Shown here: positions 1-6,474 of the stretch, in pieces
How the letters are laid out: every line of letters begins with the position of its first letter
Numbering within the stretch: position 1 is the stretch's first letter
Source of the DNA: Flavobacteriaceae bacterium
GTDB lineage: Bacteria; Bacteroidota; Bacteroidia; Flavobacteriales; Flavobacteriaceae
Assembly: GCA_030625995.1 (NCBI GenBank)
Contig: DAOUPU010000087.1
Coordinates: 1-9,215, forward strand
Length of the DNA stretch: 9,215 bases
Direction: 5' to 3'
The notes under the pieces: generated by a model
The model's database searches: none
Seen by the model: the letters and a program-made list of their open reading frames with translations, nothing else
What the model was told of the DNA's origin: nothing
Position numbers and translations under genes: made by a program

Positions 1-216
1 GCAGTTTATTCATTAATTCTCGCACAGGCTTCCTCTATGCTGGCTGTACCTTTGATTGCTATTGGATTAATTTTACTGGTTAATCGGGAGGATGTAATGG
101 GCAAATATAAAAACACATTGTATCAAAACATTCTCGCCATATTTGGCTTTATTTTGATTTGTGTTTTGGTTTACATCATGTATAGCAAACTAATTGTATA
201 TTTTAATGCTTTGTAA
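1..216 (+). CDS. NRAMP-family divalent metal ion transporter, C-terminal fragment
   Basis: The gene is cut by the left edge. Frame 1 is open from base 1 to the TAA at 214-216 and gives the last 71 residues. They contain two hydrophobic segments (about residues 12-30 and 48-70) separated by a short polar stretch, LVNREDVMGKY. The sequence AQASSMLAVPL followed by a TM helix, an N-R-x-D-x-M-G loop and a final TM helix is what the last two helices of NRAMP (MntH-like) proton-coupled Mn2+/Fe2+ transporters look like. The protein would sit in the inner membrane and import Mn2+ or Fe2+. The metal-binding residues of helices 1 and 6 lie outside the window, so function rests on the C-terminal pattern alone. 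The acetyltransferase gene follows 43 bp downstream on the same strand with no visible terminator, so the two may be cotranscribed. Another multi-helix permease is possible but less likely. Confidence 0.72.
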   Translation, partial: AVYSLILAQASSMLAVPLIAIGLILLVNREDVMGKYKNTLYQNILAIFGFILICVLVYIMYSKLIVYFNAL

Positions 217-259
217 TATATTCAGAAAGGTTATTCTGTAAATTAACCCCCTTTTTAAA

Positions 260-1141
260 ATGTTAAAAAATGGAAAATTTGACATAAGTATAAGAGAAAT
301 GAGACCTGCTGATCTGGAGGCTCTAATGCAAATCAAAAATGCGGAAAACTGGAACCAAACAGAAGAAGATTGGCTTTTTTTAATTAAATCTAATCCCAAA
401 TATTGTCATGTAGCTGTAACCGAAAATAAGGTGATCGGAAGCGTTACAGCCATAGGCTATCAGCAAAAGCTGGCATGGATTGGCATGATGCTGGTTTCTG
501 AGAACTACAGAGGATTTGGTGTAAGTAAAATTCTTCTGAGTAACATTATCAAAAGATTAGATAAATGCAATTCTATTAAGCTTGATGCAACACCGGCTGG
601 TATACCGGTATACAAAAAAATTGGGTTTGTGGAAGAGTATGCGATCGATAGAATGGTTCGTTCTAAATTTCCTAGCGAGATCATCGATCAAGAGCATACA
701 AGATCATACGAAATCTCAAACATACTACCAGACGACATTAATGGCCTTTTACCTCTTGATAAAATGATTTTTGGCATTGAAAGGCCGGAGTTGTTTCGTT
801 ATTTATCATCTAATAAAAAGAAAATTAGCTTTCAGCTTAAGCAAGAAGATCATTTGAAAGGTTTTATTTTTAGTAGAGAGGGATGTAATTATATGCAAAT
901 AGGGCCACTTGTAGCCGATTCATTAAGTATGGCTAAAGTTCTGCTCAATGCCACATTTAAAGTACTGGGAGAAAAACCTATTTTGGTTGATGTTTTGGCT
1001 GATCAAAATGAGTTAATCGAGTGGTTGCTTTTTAAAAATTTCAAATATGAACGTAGTTTTACACGAATGTACCTGAAAACAAATGACTATTCTGGAAAGA
1101 AGCAAAACCAATTTTTGATAAGCGGACCGGAACTGGGATAG
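260..1141 (+). CDS. GNAT-family N-acetyltransferase, tandem-domain (YitH-like)
   Basis: A 293-residue cytoplasmic protein predicted to transfer an acetyl group from acetyl-CoA to an unknown amine. Residues 8-130 form a canonical GNAT domain: an N-terminal strand with IREMRPADLEAL, a central strand (AWIGMMLVSENYR), the CoA pyrophosphate-binding loop R-G-F-G-V-S at 84-89, and the late motif PVYKKIGF at 116-123. Residues 150-293 form a second, degenerate acetyltransferase-like domain with IGPLVADS (214-221), ILVDVLADQN (241-250) and the C-terminal tail SGPELG. That is the layout of GNAT proteins carrying the Acetyltransf_18 C-terminal domain, and the length fits. The ATG at 260 is the first in frame and precedes the conserved first strand. 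No Shine-Dalgarno is visible, as is common in Bacteroidota. The C-terminal domain probably shapes the substrate pocket. The substrate is unknown and the neighbours do not indicate one. Confidence 0.88.
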   Translation: MLKNGKFDISIREMRPADLEALMQIKNAENWNQTEEDWLFLIKSNPKYCHVAVTENKVIGSVTAIGYQQKLAWIGMMLVSENYRGFGVSKILLSNIIKRLDKCNSIKLDATPAGIPVYKKIGFVEEYAIDRMVRSKFPSEIIDQEHTRSYEISNILPDDINGLLPLDKMIFGIERPELFRYLSSNKKKISFQLKQEDHLKGFIFSREGCNYMQIGPLVADSLSMAKVLLNATFKVLGEKPILVDVLADQNELIEWLLFKNFKYERSFTRMYLKTNDYSGKKQNQFLISGPELG

Positions 1142-1171
1142 TATGTCTTATACCCGATTTATGTATTAGAA

Positions 1172-1217
1172 CTTCGTGATGAGGTTCCAAACAGCAATAA
1201 ATCACGGAATGACGGTT
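1172..1217. repeat. Possible interspersed intergenic repeat with short hairpin
   Basis: This gap between the acetyltransferase and the regulator remnant holds a 6-bp inverted repeat, cgtgat (1175-1180) and atcacg (1201-1206), around a 20-nt loop, followed by ggaatgacgg (1205-1214). Short intergenic elements ending in an (a)atgacg-type sequence are widespread in Bacteroidota genomes, and this one resembles them. Only one copy is in the window, so its repeat nature is inferred. It has no T-run and is not a convincing terminator. Confidence 0.3.
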
Positions 1218-1232
1218 AACACAAATTGAATA

Positions 1233-1486
1233 TCAAACACCGGTCAACGCTCTTTTTTTATCTAAATTTCTAACACACTCCGTGGTAGTCGTTCCAAAAT
1301 CGATCATTATAGTGTCGCCTTCACGAACATAGTTTGCTGCTTTTTGTCCAATTATCTGCTTGGATTTTCTATTGATCTTGTCTTTTTCTGAGATATGATA
1401 ATCGATTCCTGCGTAATCAATTTTTAAGGCTCCTCCTCTTGCTCTGATTAAAATATTTATAGTCTTTAAATTCTTTACAATATCAT
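1233..1486 (-). pseudogene. DeoR/AgaR-family transcriptional regulator remnant
   Basis: The minus strand reads ILIRARGGALKIDYAGIDY, then SEKDKINRKSKQIIGQKAA, then REGDTIMIDFGTTTTECVRNL (about 1256-1457). This closely matches the hinge and start of the effector domain of DeoR/AgaR-type sugar-catabolism repressors, which typically read ARGGA(L/V)K, (L)SEK..IN...K..IG..AA and EGDTI(I/L)(L/I)DSGTTT. A full protein is about 250 residues. Here only about 70 recognisable residues remain. The N-terminal winged helix-turn-helix is missing, because homology begins just inside the stop of the PepSY gene. The reading frame ends at a TGA near 1233 before the rest of the sugar-phosphate-binding domain. The upstream part of the same open frame (1487-1553) is only the out-of-frame 3' end of the PepSY gene. 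The fragment cannot bind DNA and is best read as a deletion remnant. It may once have controlled a nearby sugar-catabolic operon. Confidence 0.72.
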
Positions 1487-2068
1487 TTAAATAAAAATTA
1501 AATAACCAATTATTGAGCTTACGTACAGGAATCCCAAAATCAATATTATCCATGCTACTTTATTGTGTTTTAACAGTTTTAACCATAGAATTACTCCGGT
1601 AAAGGCAAAGAGAATGAGGCTAATTCCGGTAATATCAAGTAAAATTGCATAAATATTGTATTGAATTTTGCCACCGTACCCGCGTATTCTGTGCAGACCA
1701 ATTATTTTACCGGCAAGGTTGAGCTCCTTTCTATTGATTTGTACACTCCCATTATCTTTAAATATTATCACTTCCGTTGCCTGCCCTACCTTTTCATACC
1801 TTCGGATCAAATTTCCTTTTCTATCCAAATTTTCTTTCACTAATCTTCCATGAATTTTATGTTGATCCAAAAAGGACGGCCAATTTGCTTCCGTTAACTG
1901 TCCAGACAATACCGCAACAGATACAGAATCCTCCTTCTTAGTGACCTTAAAATAATCATGATAAATCATCATAAAGCTAGTTGTTAAATACATTATTAGC
2001 AAGGCTAGAATAGTCAAAGAAGCAAATAAATGAATCTTTTTAATGAAGTAATAGAAATTGTATTTCAT
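1487..2068 (-). CDS. PepSY-associated transmembrane protein (second of pair)
   Basis: A 193-residue inner-membrane protein with TM helices at about 13-36, 138-164 and 170-193 and a periplasmic domain of about 100 residues between the first two. The periplasmic part contains FKDNGSVQINR (103-113), like the PepSY-type sheet. His13 and His37 bracket the first helix and His126 (GLHRIRG) precedes the second. PepSY_TM proteins such as PiuB and FoxB are about 370-400 residues and are linked to siderophore or iron reduction, with haem-ligating histidines. This protein is about half that size. Its ATG (2068-2066) overlaps the TGA of the upstream gene by 4 bp (ATGA), so the two are almost certainly translated together. 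They share helix layout and His spacing, which suggests an old duplication. Its electron-transfer role is inferred. Confidence 0.78.
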   Translation of the reverse strand: MKYNFYYFIKKIHLFASLTILALLIMYLTTSFMMIYHDYFKVTKKEDSVSVAVLSGQLTEANWPSFLDQHKIHGRLVKENLDRKGNLIRRYEKVGQATEVIIFKDNGSVQINRKELNLAGKIIGLHRIRGYGGKIQYNIYAILLDITGISLILFAFTGVILWLKLLKHNKVAWIILILGFLYVSSIIGYLIFI

Positions 2069-2640
2069 ATCAGTATCATTATAATTATTGTACCAATAAA
2101 CAGAGAACCAAAGACAAAGCCTTGCCAGGGTCTATAACTATATTTTAACCACAACCATATCCCGAGGACCAGGGACAGGCCCATAATAAAAAGTGACAAC
2201 CATTGATATACTTGCCATGTTCTAATAAAAAATGGTGCGTTTGGAATATTTCCATTAAAAAAATGCAAACCATTGAAAACATCCAGAAAGCCTCTCGGAA
2301 TTTCAAAAATTTCCACCGAACCATTTTGGAGGTTAACACTCAGCCTATAATTTTTACCAATTCTCACAATCTCAAATTTAAAATTACTTGCATTCCGCTG
2401 ATATTTCCATGGCGGAACCCAACCCATAAATCCAATTTGGTCTCTGATGTATTCAGCAAATTGTCGATCAGTTAATGTAGTGTCTATAATTATTTCAGCA
2501 TCCCATTGTTTAGTAACTATATCATTCCTTAATGAAATATCATGATTTAAAATAATGGTACTAAAACCGAAAACAATTAAATAAAAGGAAGTAAATATTC
2601 CTGCATAGATATGAAGTTTGATTAACAATGATTTTTTCAT
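2065..2640 (-). CDS. PepSY-associated transmembrane protein (first of pair)
   Basis: A 191-residue membrane protein, first gene of a two-gene unit. The reading frame stays open to a TTG at 2676, but the ATG at 2640 is preferred. It starts MKKSLLIKLHIYAG, a normal basic N-terminus before the first helix, and the 12 residues before it are polar and unlike the family. Predicted helices are at about 9-31, 141-165 and 172-191. His10, His33 and His126 (GLHFFNG) sit at nearly the same places as His13, His37 and His126 of the partner. The extracytoplasmic part has W47, PPW (76-78) and VNLQNGSVEIFEIP (102-115), a typical PepSY-like hairpin. This is the PepSY_TM architecture seen as split pairs in Bacteroidota, often near TonB-dependent receptors or metal uptake. 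No receptor gene is present here, but an NRAMP transporter ends 1.3 kb away on the other strand. Function in haem/iron reduction is inferred. Confidence 0.78.
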   Translation of the reverse strand: MKKSLLIKLHIYAGIFTSFYLIVFGFSTIILNHDISLRNDIVTKQWDAEIIIDTTLTDRQFAEYIRDQIGFMGWVPPWKYQRNASNFKFEIVRIGKNYRLSVNLQNGSVEIFEIPRGFLDVFNGLHFFNGNIPNAPFFIRTWQVYQWLSLFIMGLSLVLGIWLWLKYSYRPWQGFVFGSLFIGTIIIMILI

Positions 2641-2830
2641 CGAAAAATTAAAATTATTGTTACTAATCAATTTCAAATGTAGTTAAAAAAGAGCAAGAAA
2701 AAAGAAAAATATTGCTTTAACATGTTTAAAAGATTGTTTTTTTTCTGGTGGATTTTTATCAAATGGTTCTAGTTTAGAATTAGGAATTTAAATACTCTTA
2801 TTCTGGTAAGTAAATGCAAAATAATTTTTT

Positions 2831-2850
2831 GTTTGAAATATATTGTTGAA
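2831..2850 (+). repeat. 20-bp direct repeat, copy A
   Basis: The sequence gtttgaaatatattgttgaa matches copy B at 3080-3099 at 18 of 20 positions. Copy A ends 8 nt before the ATG of a 32-codon frame at 2859. Copy B ends 3 nt before the start codon of the flavin oxidoreductase. AT-rich composition raises the chance of accidental similarity. Confidence 0.4.
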
Positions 2851-3045
2851 GAATAGAAATGATTATGAAAGAATTATTAGGGACTGAGAAAGCAAGTAAT
2901 GCCCCTTGGATATTCAAATTTAGTTTGTTGTTATTAATAGATTTAATCCAATTATAGTTCGATTTCACAAATATTTAATTAAGTATTATTTATAAAAGTA
3001 CCCGTAAAATCACAAATTATCTTATCTCTTCATTAATATTGCATA

Positions 3046-3053
3046 TACTTTTG
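3046..3053 (+). promoter_or_regulatory. Bacteroidota -7 promoter box (TAnnTTTG) for the flavin oxidoreductase
   Basis: The bases tacttttg match the Bacteroidota sigma-70 -7 consensus TAnnTTTG at every fixed position. The box lies 49 bp before the ATG at 3103, so transcription would start near 3058-3062 and leave a leader of about 40 nt. The -33 region around 3020-3030 lacks a clear TTG, so the promoter may be weak or activator-dependent. The box overlaps TTGTGAA (3051-3057), the partner of TTCACAA at 2964-2970. Confidence 0.5.
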
Positions 3054-3079
3054 TGAATCATCATGAACAATCATTAAAT

Positions 3080-3099
3080 GTTTGATATAAATTGTTGAA
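3080..3099 (+). repeat. 20-bp direct repeat, copy B
   Basis: The sequence gtttgatataaattgttgaa differs from copy A (2831-2850) only at positions 7 and 11. It forms the last part of the 5' leader of the flavin oxidoreductase gene, just before its ATG, and contains no purine-rich Shine-Dalgarno. It could be a duplicated regulator site or a remnant of a leader duplication. Neither is proven. Confidence 0.4.
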
Positions 3100-3102
3100 A
3101 AT

Positions 3103-4560
3103 ATGAATAATAATACCATTAAAAAAATAGCAACATTAAAAGAAGCTACATTTCTGAGAAATTATATTTCAAATTTAGATATACTATTACCTTTTGATGA
3201 AAAGCTCTTAAGTGGTTCAGAGTCACCATTAGGAAAATCGTATAAAATGAAAAATGGTTTTAGTATTGGAAACCGCTTTTGTGTTTTACCCATGGAAGGA
3301 TGGGACAGTACCTATGATGGAAAACCGACGGTACATACCCACAGAAGATGGAAAAATTTTGGAGATAGTGGTGCCAAATTAATTTGGGGAGGGGAAGCCG
3401 TAGCTGTCAGGCAAGATGGGAGGTCGAATCCTAATCAATTATTGATCAATGAAAATACGGTAGATAGCTTACATGATCTGTTAAATACGCTTAGAAAGAC
3501 ACATAGGGAAAGATTTGGAACCACAGATGATCTACTGGTAGGTCTACAATTAACACATTCCGGGCGATTCTCATGCCCTACAAAGCATACCGTGGCAGAA
3601 CCCCAAATAATTTACCATCATCCTGAACTGGACAAAAAATTCAAAAACAATACTAAAGTTACTTTGTTAGATGAAAGTGATCTTGATCTATTAGTATTAG
3701 ATTATGTCAGGGCGGCAAAACTGGCTTATCAGGCTGGTTTTAACTTTGTAGATATTAAACATTGCCACGGGTATCTTACCCACGAATTACTTAGTAATAT
3801 AGAAGAACATGATAAATATAGCGGCAGTTTTGAAAACCGTACACGATTTTTAAGAGATGTTGTTGCAGGAATAAGGGCTACGGTACCGTGTTTAGAAATT
3901 GGTGTTCGATTTTCCGCTTTTGATTTTTCTCCATTTGTATTAGGAAAGGATAAAAAGGGTATATTACCCCCCGATCTACAAGTCCCTTATGTGTATGCCT
4001 TTGGAGGCGATTCCACCGGTGTTGGAATTGATTTAACAGAGCCCTATAGATTTTTAGATTTGCTGGCCGAATTAGACATAGAACTGGTATGCGTTACAGG
4101 AGGTAGTCCATACTATAATCCGCATATTCAGCGACCTGCTACTTTCCCACCGTCGGATGGATATTTGCCACCAGAAGATCCATTAGTTGGTGTGGCCAGA
4201 CAAATAGAGGTAGCTGCAAAATTAAAAGCCTATAGAAGTGATTTATTAATTGTTGGTTCTTGCTATAGCTATTTGCAAGATTGGTTACCCAATGTGGGGC
4301 AATATAATATTCGAAATAATAAAGTCGATTTCATAGGTTTAGGAAGGATGATACTAAGTTATCACGATCTGCCGGCAGATGTTTTGGAGGGCAAACATCT
4401 AAAAAGAAAAAAAGTGTGTAGGACTTTTAGTGATTGTACAACTGCACCGCGTCATGGACTAATTTCCGGTTGCTATCCCTTAGATCCTTATTATAAAAAT
4501 ATGGATAACTCAAAAAAAGTAAAGGATATTAAAAAGAAATCGGTTCCTAAGAAAAAATAG
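3103..4560 (+). CDS. NADH:flavin oxidoreductase, old yellow enzyme-like subfamily
   Basis: A 485-residue cytoplasmic protein with one OYE-type TIM barrel (about 50-430) predicted to bind FMN and reduce an activated C=C or related bond using NAD(P)H. Landmarks are NRFCVLPMEGWDST (57-70) for the first strand, WGGEAVAVRQDGRSNPNQL (95-113), QLTHSGR (149-155) as the conserved Q-x-x-H-x-G-R flavin contact, and DIKHCHGYLTHELLS (217-231). The last aligns with the classic EIHGAHGYLLxQFLSP but has Lys219 where the first substrate-binding His usually sits, and keeps His222. The phosphate-binding end is VDFIGLGRMIL (408-418). After the barrel come Cys439, Cys445 and Cys457 (CRTFSDC and SGC), where dienoyl-CoA-reductase-type relatives have their iron-sulphur cysteines. 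There is no C-terminal FAD/NAD domain, so it is not a full dienoyl-CoA reductase. The tail (470-485) has 9 lysines in 16 residues. It converges with the catabolic cluster and may act on its product. The substrate is unknown. Confidence 0.87.
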   Translation: MNNNTIKKIATLKEATFLRNYISNLDILLPFDEKLLSGSESPLGKSYKMKNGFSIGNRFCVLPMEGWDSTYDGKPTVHTHRRWKNFGDSGAKLIWGGEAVAVRQDGRSNPNQLLINENTVDSLHDLLNTLRKTHRERFGTTDDLLVGLQLTHSGRFSCPTKHTVAEPQIIYHHPELDKKFKNNTKVTLLDESDLDLLVLDYVRAAKLAYQAGFNFVDIKHCHGYLTHELLSNIEEHDKYSGSFENRTRFLRDVVAGIRATVPCLEIGVRFSAFDFSPFVLGKDKKGILPPDLQVPYVYAFGGDSTGVGIDLTEPYRFLDLLAELDIELVCVTGGSPYYNPHIQRPATFPPSDGYLPPEDPLVGVARQIEVAAKLKAYRSDLLIVGSCYSYLQDWLPNVGQYNIRNNKVDFIGLGRMILSYHDLPADVLEGKHLKRKKVCRTFSDCTTAPRHGLISGCYPLDPYYKNMDNSKKVKDIKKKSVPKKK

Positions 4561-4584
4561 TAAGACACTCTTTTGAATTGCTAC

Positions 4585-4653
4585 TTCTCATATAAATAAA
4601 CGCTGCGATATAGTTCCAGAAAATTTGAAGGACTAAAATATCGAGTATGAGAA
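4585..4653. repeat. Nested inverted repeat between convergent genes, possible bidirectional terminator
   Basis: In the 157-bp gap between the convergent oxidoreductase and amidohydrolase genes, ttctcata (4585-4592) pairs perfectly with tatgagaa (4646-4653). Inside it, cgatat (4606-4611) pairs with atatcg (4638-4643). Further in, agt-t-cc (4612-4617) can pair with ggact (4630-4634) around an A-rich loop. The nested symmetry and convergent position suggest an end-of-transcript structure working both ways. Neither flank carries a good T-run, so it is not a canonical intrinsic terminator. Confidence 0.4.
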
Positions 4654-4717
4654 AAATCAAGTGGTTATTTGGTTTTCATTATTCATTTATAGCCTCATTA
4701 AACAATTGAACTGCCAT

Positions 4718-5806
4718 CTATCTTTTATCCTCCGGAAACATTTTTAGCCATTTTTGCGCATTTTTCAAATAGATATTATCTATCACCTCACGAGGAAGAT
4801 GCAAACCTTGAAATTCGCCCGAGATCAGATCACTTGTCATTACATCGTCCGAAGTAAAATATTGCCAGTCCCGAAGCCATGTTCGATGCATTTCACTTTG
4901 TTTTTTAATGGCATCATCCTTACCATTGTCTCCCATATCCGTTGCATAAAGTACGCGATCCTGATATTTTATAAAGAAAGCTCTTACTTTCTCTCTATCT
5001 TCTTTTGTCTGGTGAAAAACTTGTCCGATTCTTGCAGCCATGTCAACAGACATGTTTGGGAATTTATCCAGTCTTTTAGCCAATTCATCTACGCTCCACT
5101 CCAGACTCCCCAAATGAGCACCCATAAAAATTAGTTTTGGATTCTTCTCCAGCATTCTGTCCCTCGCTGCGATTTGCTCTTCATAGGATGGCATATCCGT
5201 ATGTTTGTACATATGGTATTGAGGATGATCTTTAAAATATCCTTTGTCATTGTTAACCGTCATTTCTTCTATAGGCAACCAACAATTTTTAGGCTCTCCA
5301 AGATGTCCGATCACGGGGATTTTCTTATCGGTTAAGAAATTAAAGATTGAATCTAATTTTGGATCATCGATCATCACTAATTCTCCATTTCTATCCCTGA
5401 AAACCATCCCAATGTTTTTCCACACTTTTACCGCAATGGCACCCTCTTCAAAACTCTTATTCAACCAGTCCAAGGTATTCTTAACCCAGTTTGGGTCGTC
5501 CCATTCTTTAATTGAAAATGCCGTTGCAAATTCTACATCCTCAGGATTTCTAGTTTTCGTATCCAAACGAATATTGTATTTTTCTATAATTTTATCCTTC
5601 CCATTTGATCCATCCACTACAATATCCAACAATCTGAAATTATCTTTCCTGGCTTGATCTACAAAGGCATCTCTTTTTGTGTTGATATGAATATGTACAT
5701 CTATTTTATCAACCTTTCCAAAATCGCCCATAGAATAATATTCCGGCTTTTTAGTACAATTTGCAATGGTTAGTGACAGTAATAAAAGGATAATTTTTTT
5801 CATCAT
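4718..5806 (-). CDS. Amidohydrolase family lipoprotein (Amidohydro_2-like)
   Basis: A 362-residue metal-dependent hydrolase predicted to be anchored in the envelope. The N-terminus MMKKIILLLLSLTIANC is a lipoprotein signal with Cys17 as the likely lipidated residue. Asn at -1 is unusual for a lipobox, so anchoring is probable, not certain. The TIM-barrel shows the superfamily metal ligands: VHIH (His38, His40) on the first strand, GHLGEP with His168, GAHLGS with His231, and LYATDMG with Asp290. VKVWK at 126-130 marks the strand that sometimes carries the bridging Lys. This order fits Amidohydro_2 (PF04909), whose members hydrolyse lactones, amides or esters or decarboxylate aromatic acids. 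The ATGATG start leaves either Met possible. It begins 9 bp after the stop of the CBM9-like gene and is the last gene of the minus-strand cluster. Lactone or amide cleavage in the periplasm is my inference from the context. Confidence 0.85.
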   Translation of the reverse strand: MMKKIILLLLSLTIANCTKKPEYYSMGDFGKVDKIDVHIHINTKRDAFVDQARKDNFRLLDIVVDGSNGKDKIIEKYNIRLDTKTRNPEDVEFATAFSIKEWDDPNWVKNTLDWLNKSFEEGAIAVKVWKNIGMVFRDRNGELVMIDDPKLDSIFNFLTDKKIPVIGHLGEPKNCWLPIEEMTVNNDKGYFKDHPQYHMYKHTDMPSYEEQIAARDRMLEKNPKLIFMGAHLGSLEWSVDELAKRLDKFPNMSVDMAARIGQVFHQTKEDREKVRAFFIKYQDRVLYATDMGDNGKDDAIKKQSEMHRTWLRDWQYFTSDDVMTSDLISGEFQGLHLPREVIDNIYLKNAQKWLKMFPEDKR

Positions 5807-5815
5807 ATTTAAATC

Positions 5816-6469
5816 TTATTGTTCAAATGATATCTCACCAAAATATCTTGGCTGGTGATAATCAGGAATCTCAGTTCGAATAGGATTCCATGTAATATAA
5901 TGTGGTTTAGAAGTATCATCTCCACATTTGTAAAAATTAGCATTTGCCTGAAGCCCTTTTAGTACAATTTCTTTATCATAAGCAAGGCATTCTTTTGGGA
6001 TCATAATCATCATTTCCCATTCATGTCCACCTTTTCTTTCGTCGAAGGGTTGATTTCTTAAAGAGGATCTTATGGAAATTAATTTTAGGATTTCCGGATC
6101 TATCATAGCCTTTGATGTTCCAACCTCTCCATAACCGACATGAATTGTTCCTATACAACTGAATTCGAAATTATAGTAAACATCATTTTGGTCCGGTGAT
6201 ATGAAGAACTCTACGCAACTATCTTTGTACACGTTACCATTCACCCTGGTCTCTTTGGCCATAATATTTTCTTCATTAACATAGTAATTCAATAATATCT
6301 GATCCTGGCAATATGCAATTCTAAAATCTACTTTAGGTTTATAGGAATATTCCAGCCAGTTTAAATTGCCAATAGTCTGTAACTCCGAATTATCTTCTAG
6401 CAATTTTTCAGTAAGGTCAATACTTAAAGGTTTAGTATAACCTATTTCTTTAATTATGAGTTTATTCAT
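5816..6469 (-). CDS. Carbohydrate-binding family 9-like protein
   Basis: A 217-residue single-domain protein of the CBM9/DOMON-like beta-sandwich group. Landmarks are LNWLEYSYKPKVDFRIAY (36-53), KDSCVEFFISP (82-92), YYNFEFSCIGTIHVGYG (98-114), TWNPIR (193-198) and the C-terminal signature PDYHQPRYFGEISFE (202-216), matching the usual P-x-(F/Y)-H-x-P-x-(Y/F)-F-G ending. The family binds sugars or similar ligands, and no catalytic residues are expected. This form has no signal peptide of its own and starts like the short stand-alone members (about 210-230 residues). An AAGG at 6482-6479, 9 nt before the ATG, supports the start. Immediately upstream is a 30-codon lipoprotein signal sequence in another frame, separated by an A8 tract, so the mature protein may once have been, or sometimes be, exported. 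The amidohydrolase gene follows after 9 bp. Confidence 0.85.
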   Translation of the reverse strand: MNKLIIKEIGYTKPLSIDLTEKLLEDNSELQTIGNLNWLEYSYKPKVDFRIAYCQDQILLNYYVNEENIMAKETRVNGNVYKDSCVEFFISPDQNDVYYNFEFSCIGTIHVGYGEVGTSKAMIDPEILKLISIRSSLRNQPFDERKGGHEWEMMIMIPKECLAYDKEIVLKGLQANANFYKCGDDTSKPHYITWNPIRTEIPDYHQPRYFGEISFEQ

Positions 6470-6474
6470 GATCT

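Larger units (their letters stand above)
2641..3102. other. Intergenic region between divergent units, no convincing gene
   Basis: This 462-bp, very AT-rich stretch lies between the minus-strand PepSY pair and the plus-strand flavin oxidoreductase, so it should contain two divergent promoters. The rightward one is identifiable (box at 3046-3053). For the leftward one, the only TAnnTTTG match on the minus strand is at 2915-2922 (TAAATTTG). It lacks a well-spaced -33 TTG and would leave a leader of about 270 nt, so it is weak. A 32-codon frame at 2859-2957 (begins MIMKELLGTEKASNAPW) has no family match that I recognise. Two near-identical 20-bp sequences and a TTCACAA/TTGTGAA pair are described separately. 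No riboswitch or RNA gene is recognised. Confidence 0.6.

Noticed and set aside
1487..1553. ATG at 1553 as the start of an intact regulator protein
   Set aside because: Residues before about position 30 of that frame are just the PepSY 3' end read out of frame, with no helix-turn-helix. Homology starts only after the PepSY stop.
1661..2475. Plus-strand frames opposite the PepSY pair (1661-1853, 2203-2475)
   Set aside because: They are antisense to two well-supported overlapping membrane-protein genes and show no family features.
2641..2676. Upstream extension of the first PepSY gene to a TTG start
   Set aside because: The 12 added residues are polar and precede a clean MKKSLLIKLH membrane-protein start. 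No ribosome site supports the TTG.
2915..2922. Minus-strand TAAATTTG as promoter of the PepSY pair
   Set aside because: It matches TAnnTTTG but has no suitably spaced -33 TTG and would give a leader of about 270 nt. The evidence is too weak to annotate.
2859..2957. 32-codon frame beginning MIMKELLGTEK in the large intergenic region
   Set aside because: No recognised family, no ribosome site beyond the shared leader repeat, and a length expected by chance in open AT-rich DNA.
4754..5657. Two plus-strand open frames (4754-5134 and 5244-5657)
   Set aside because: They lie wholly inside the amidohydrolase gene on the opposite strand, which has conserved metal ligands. Their translations look like antisense shadows.
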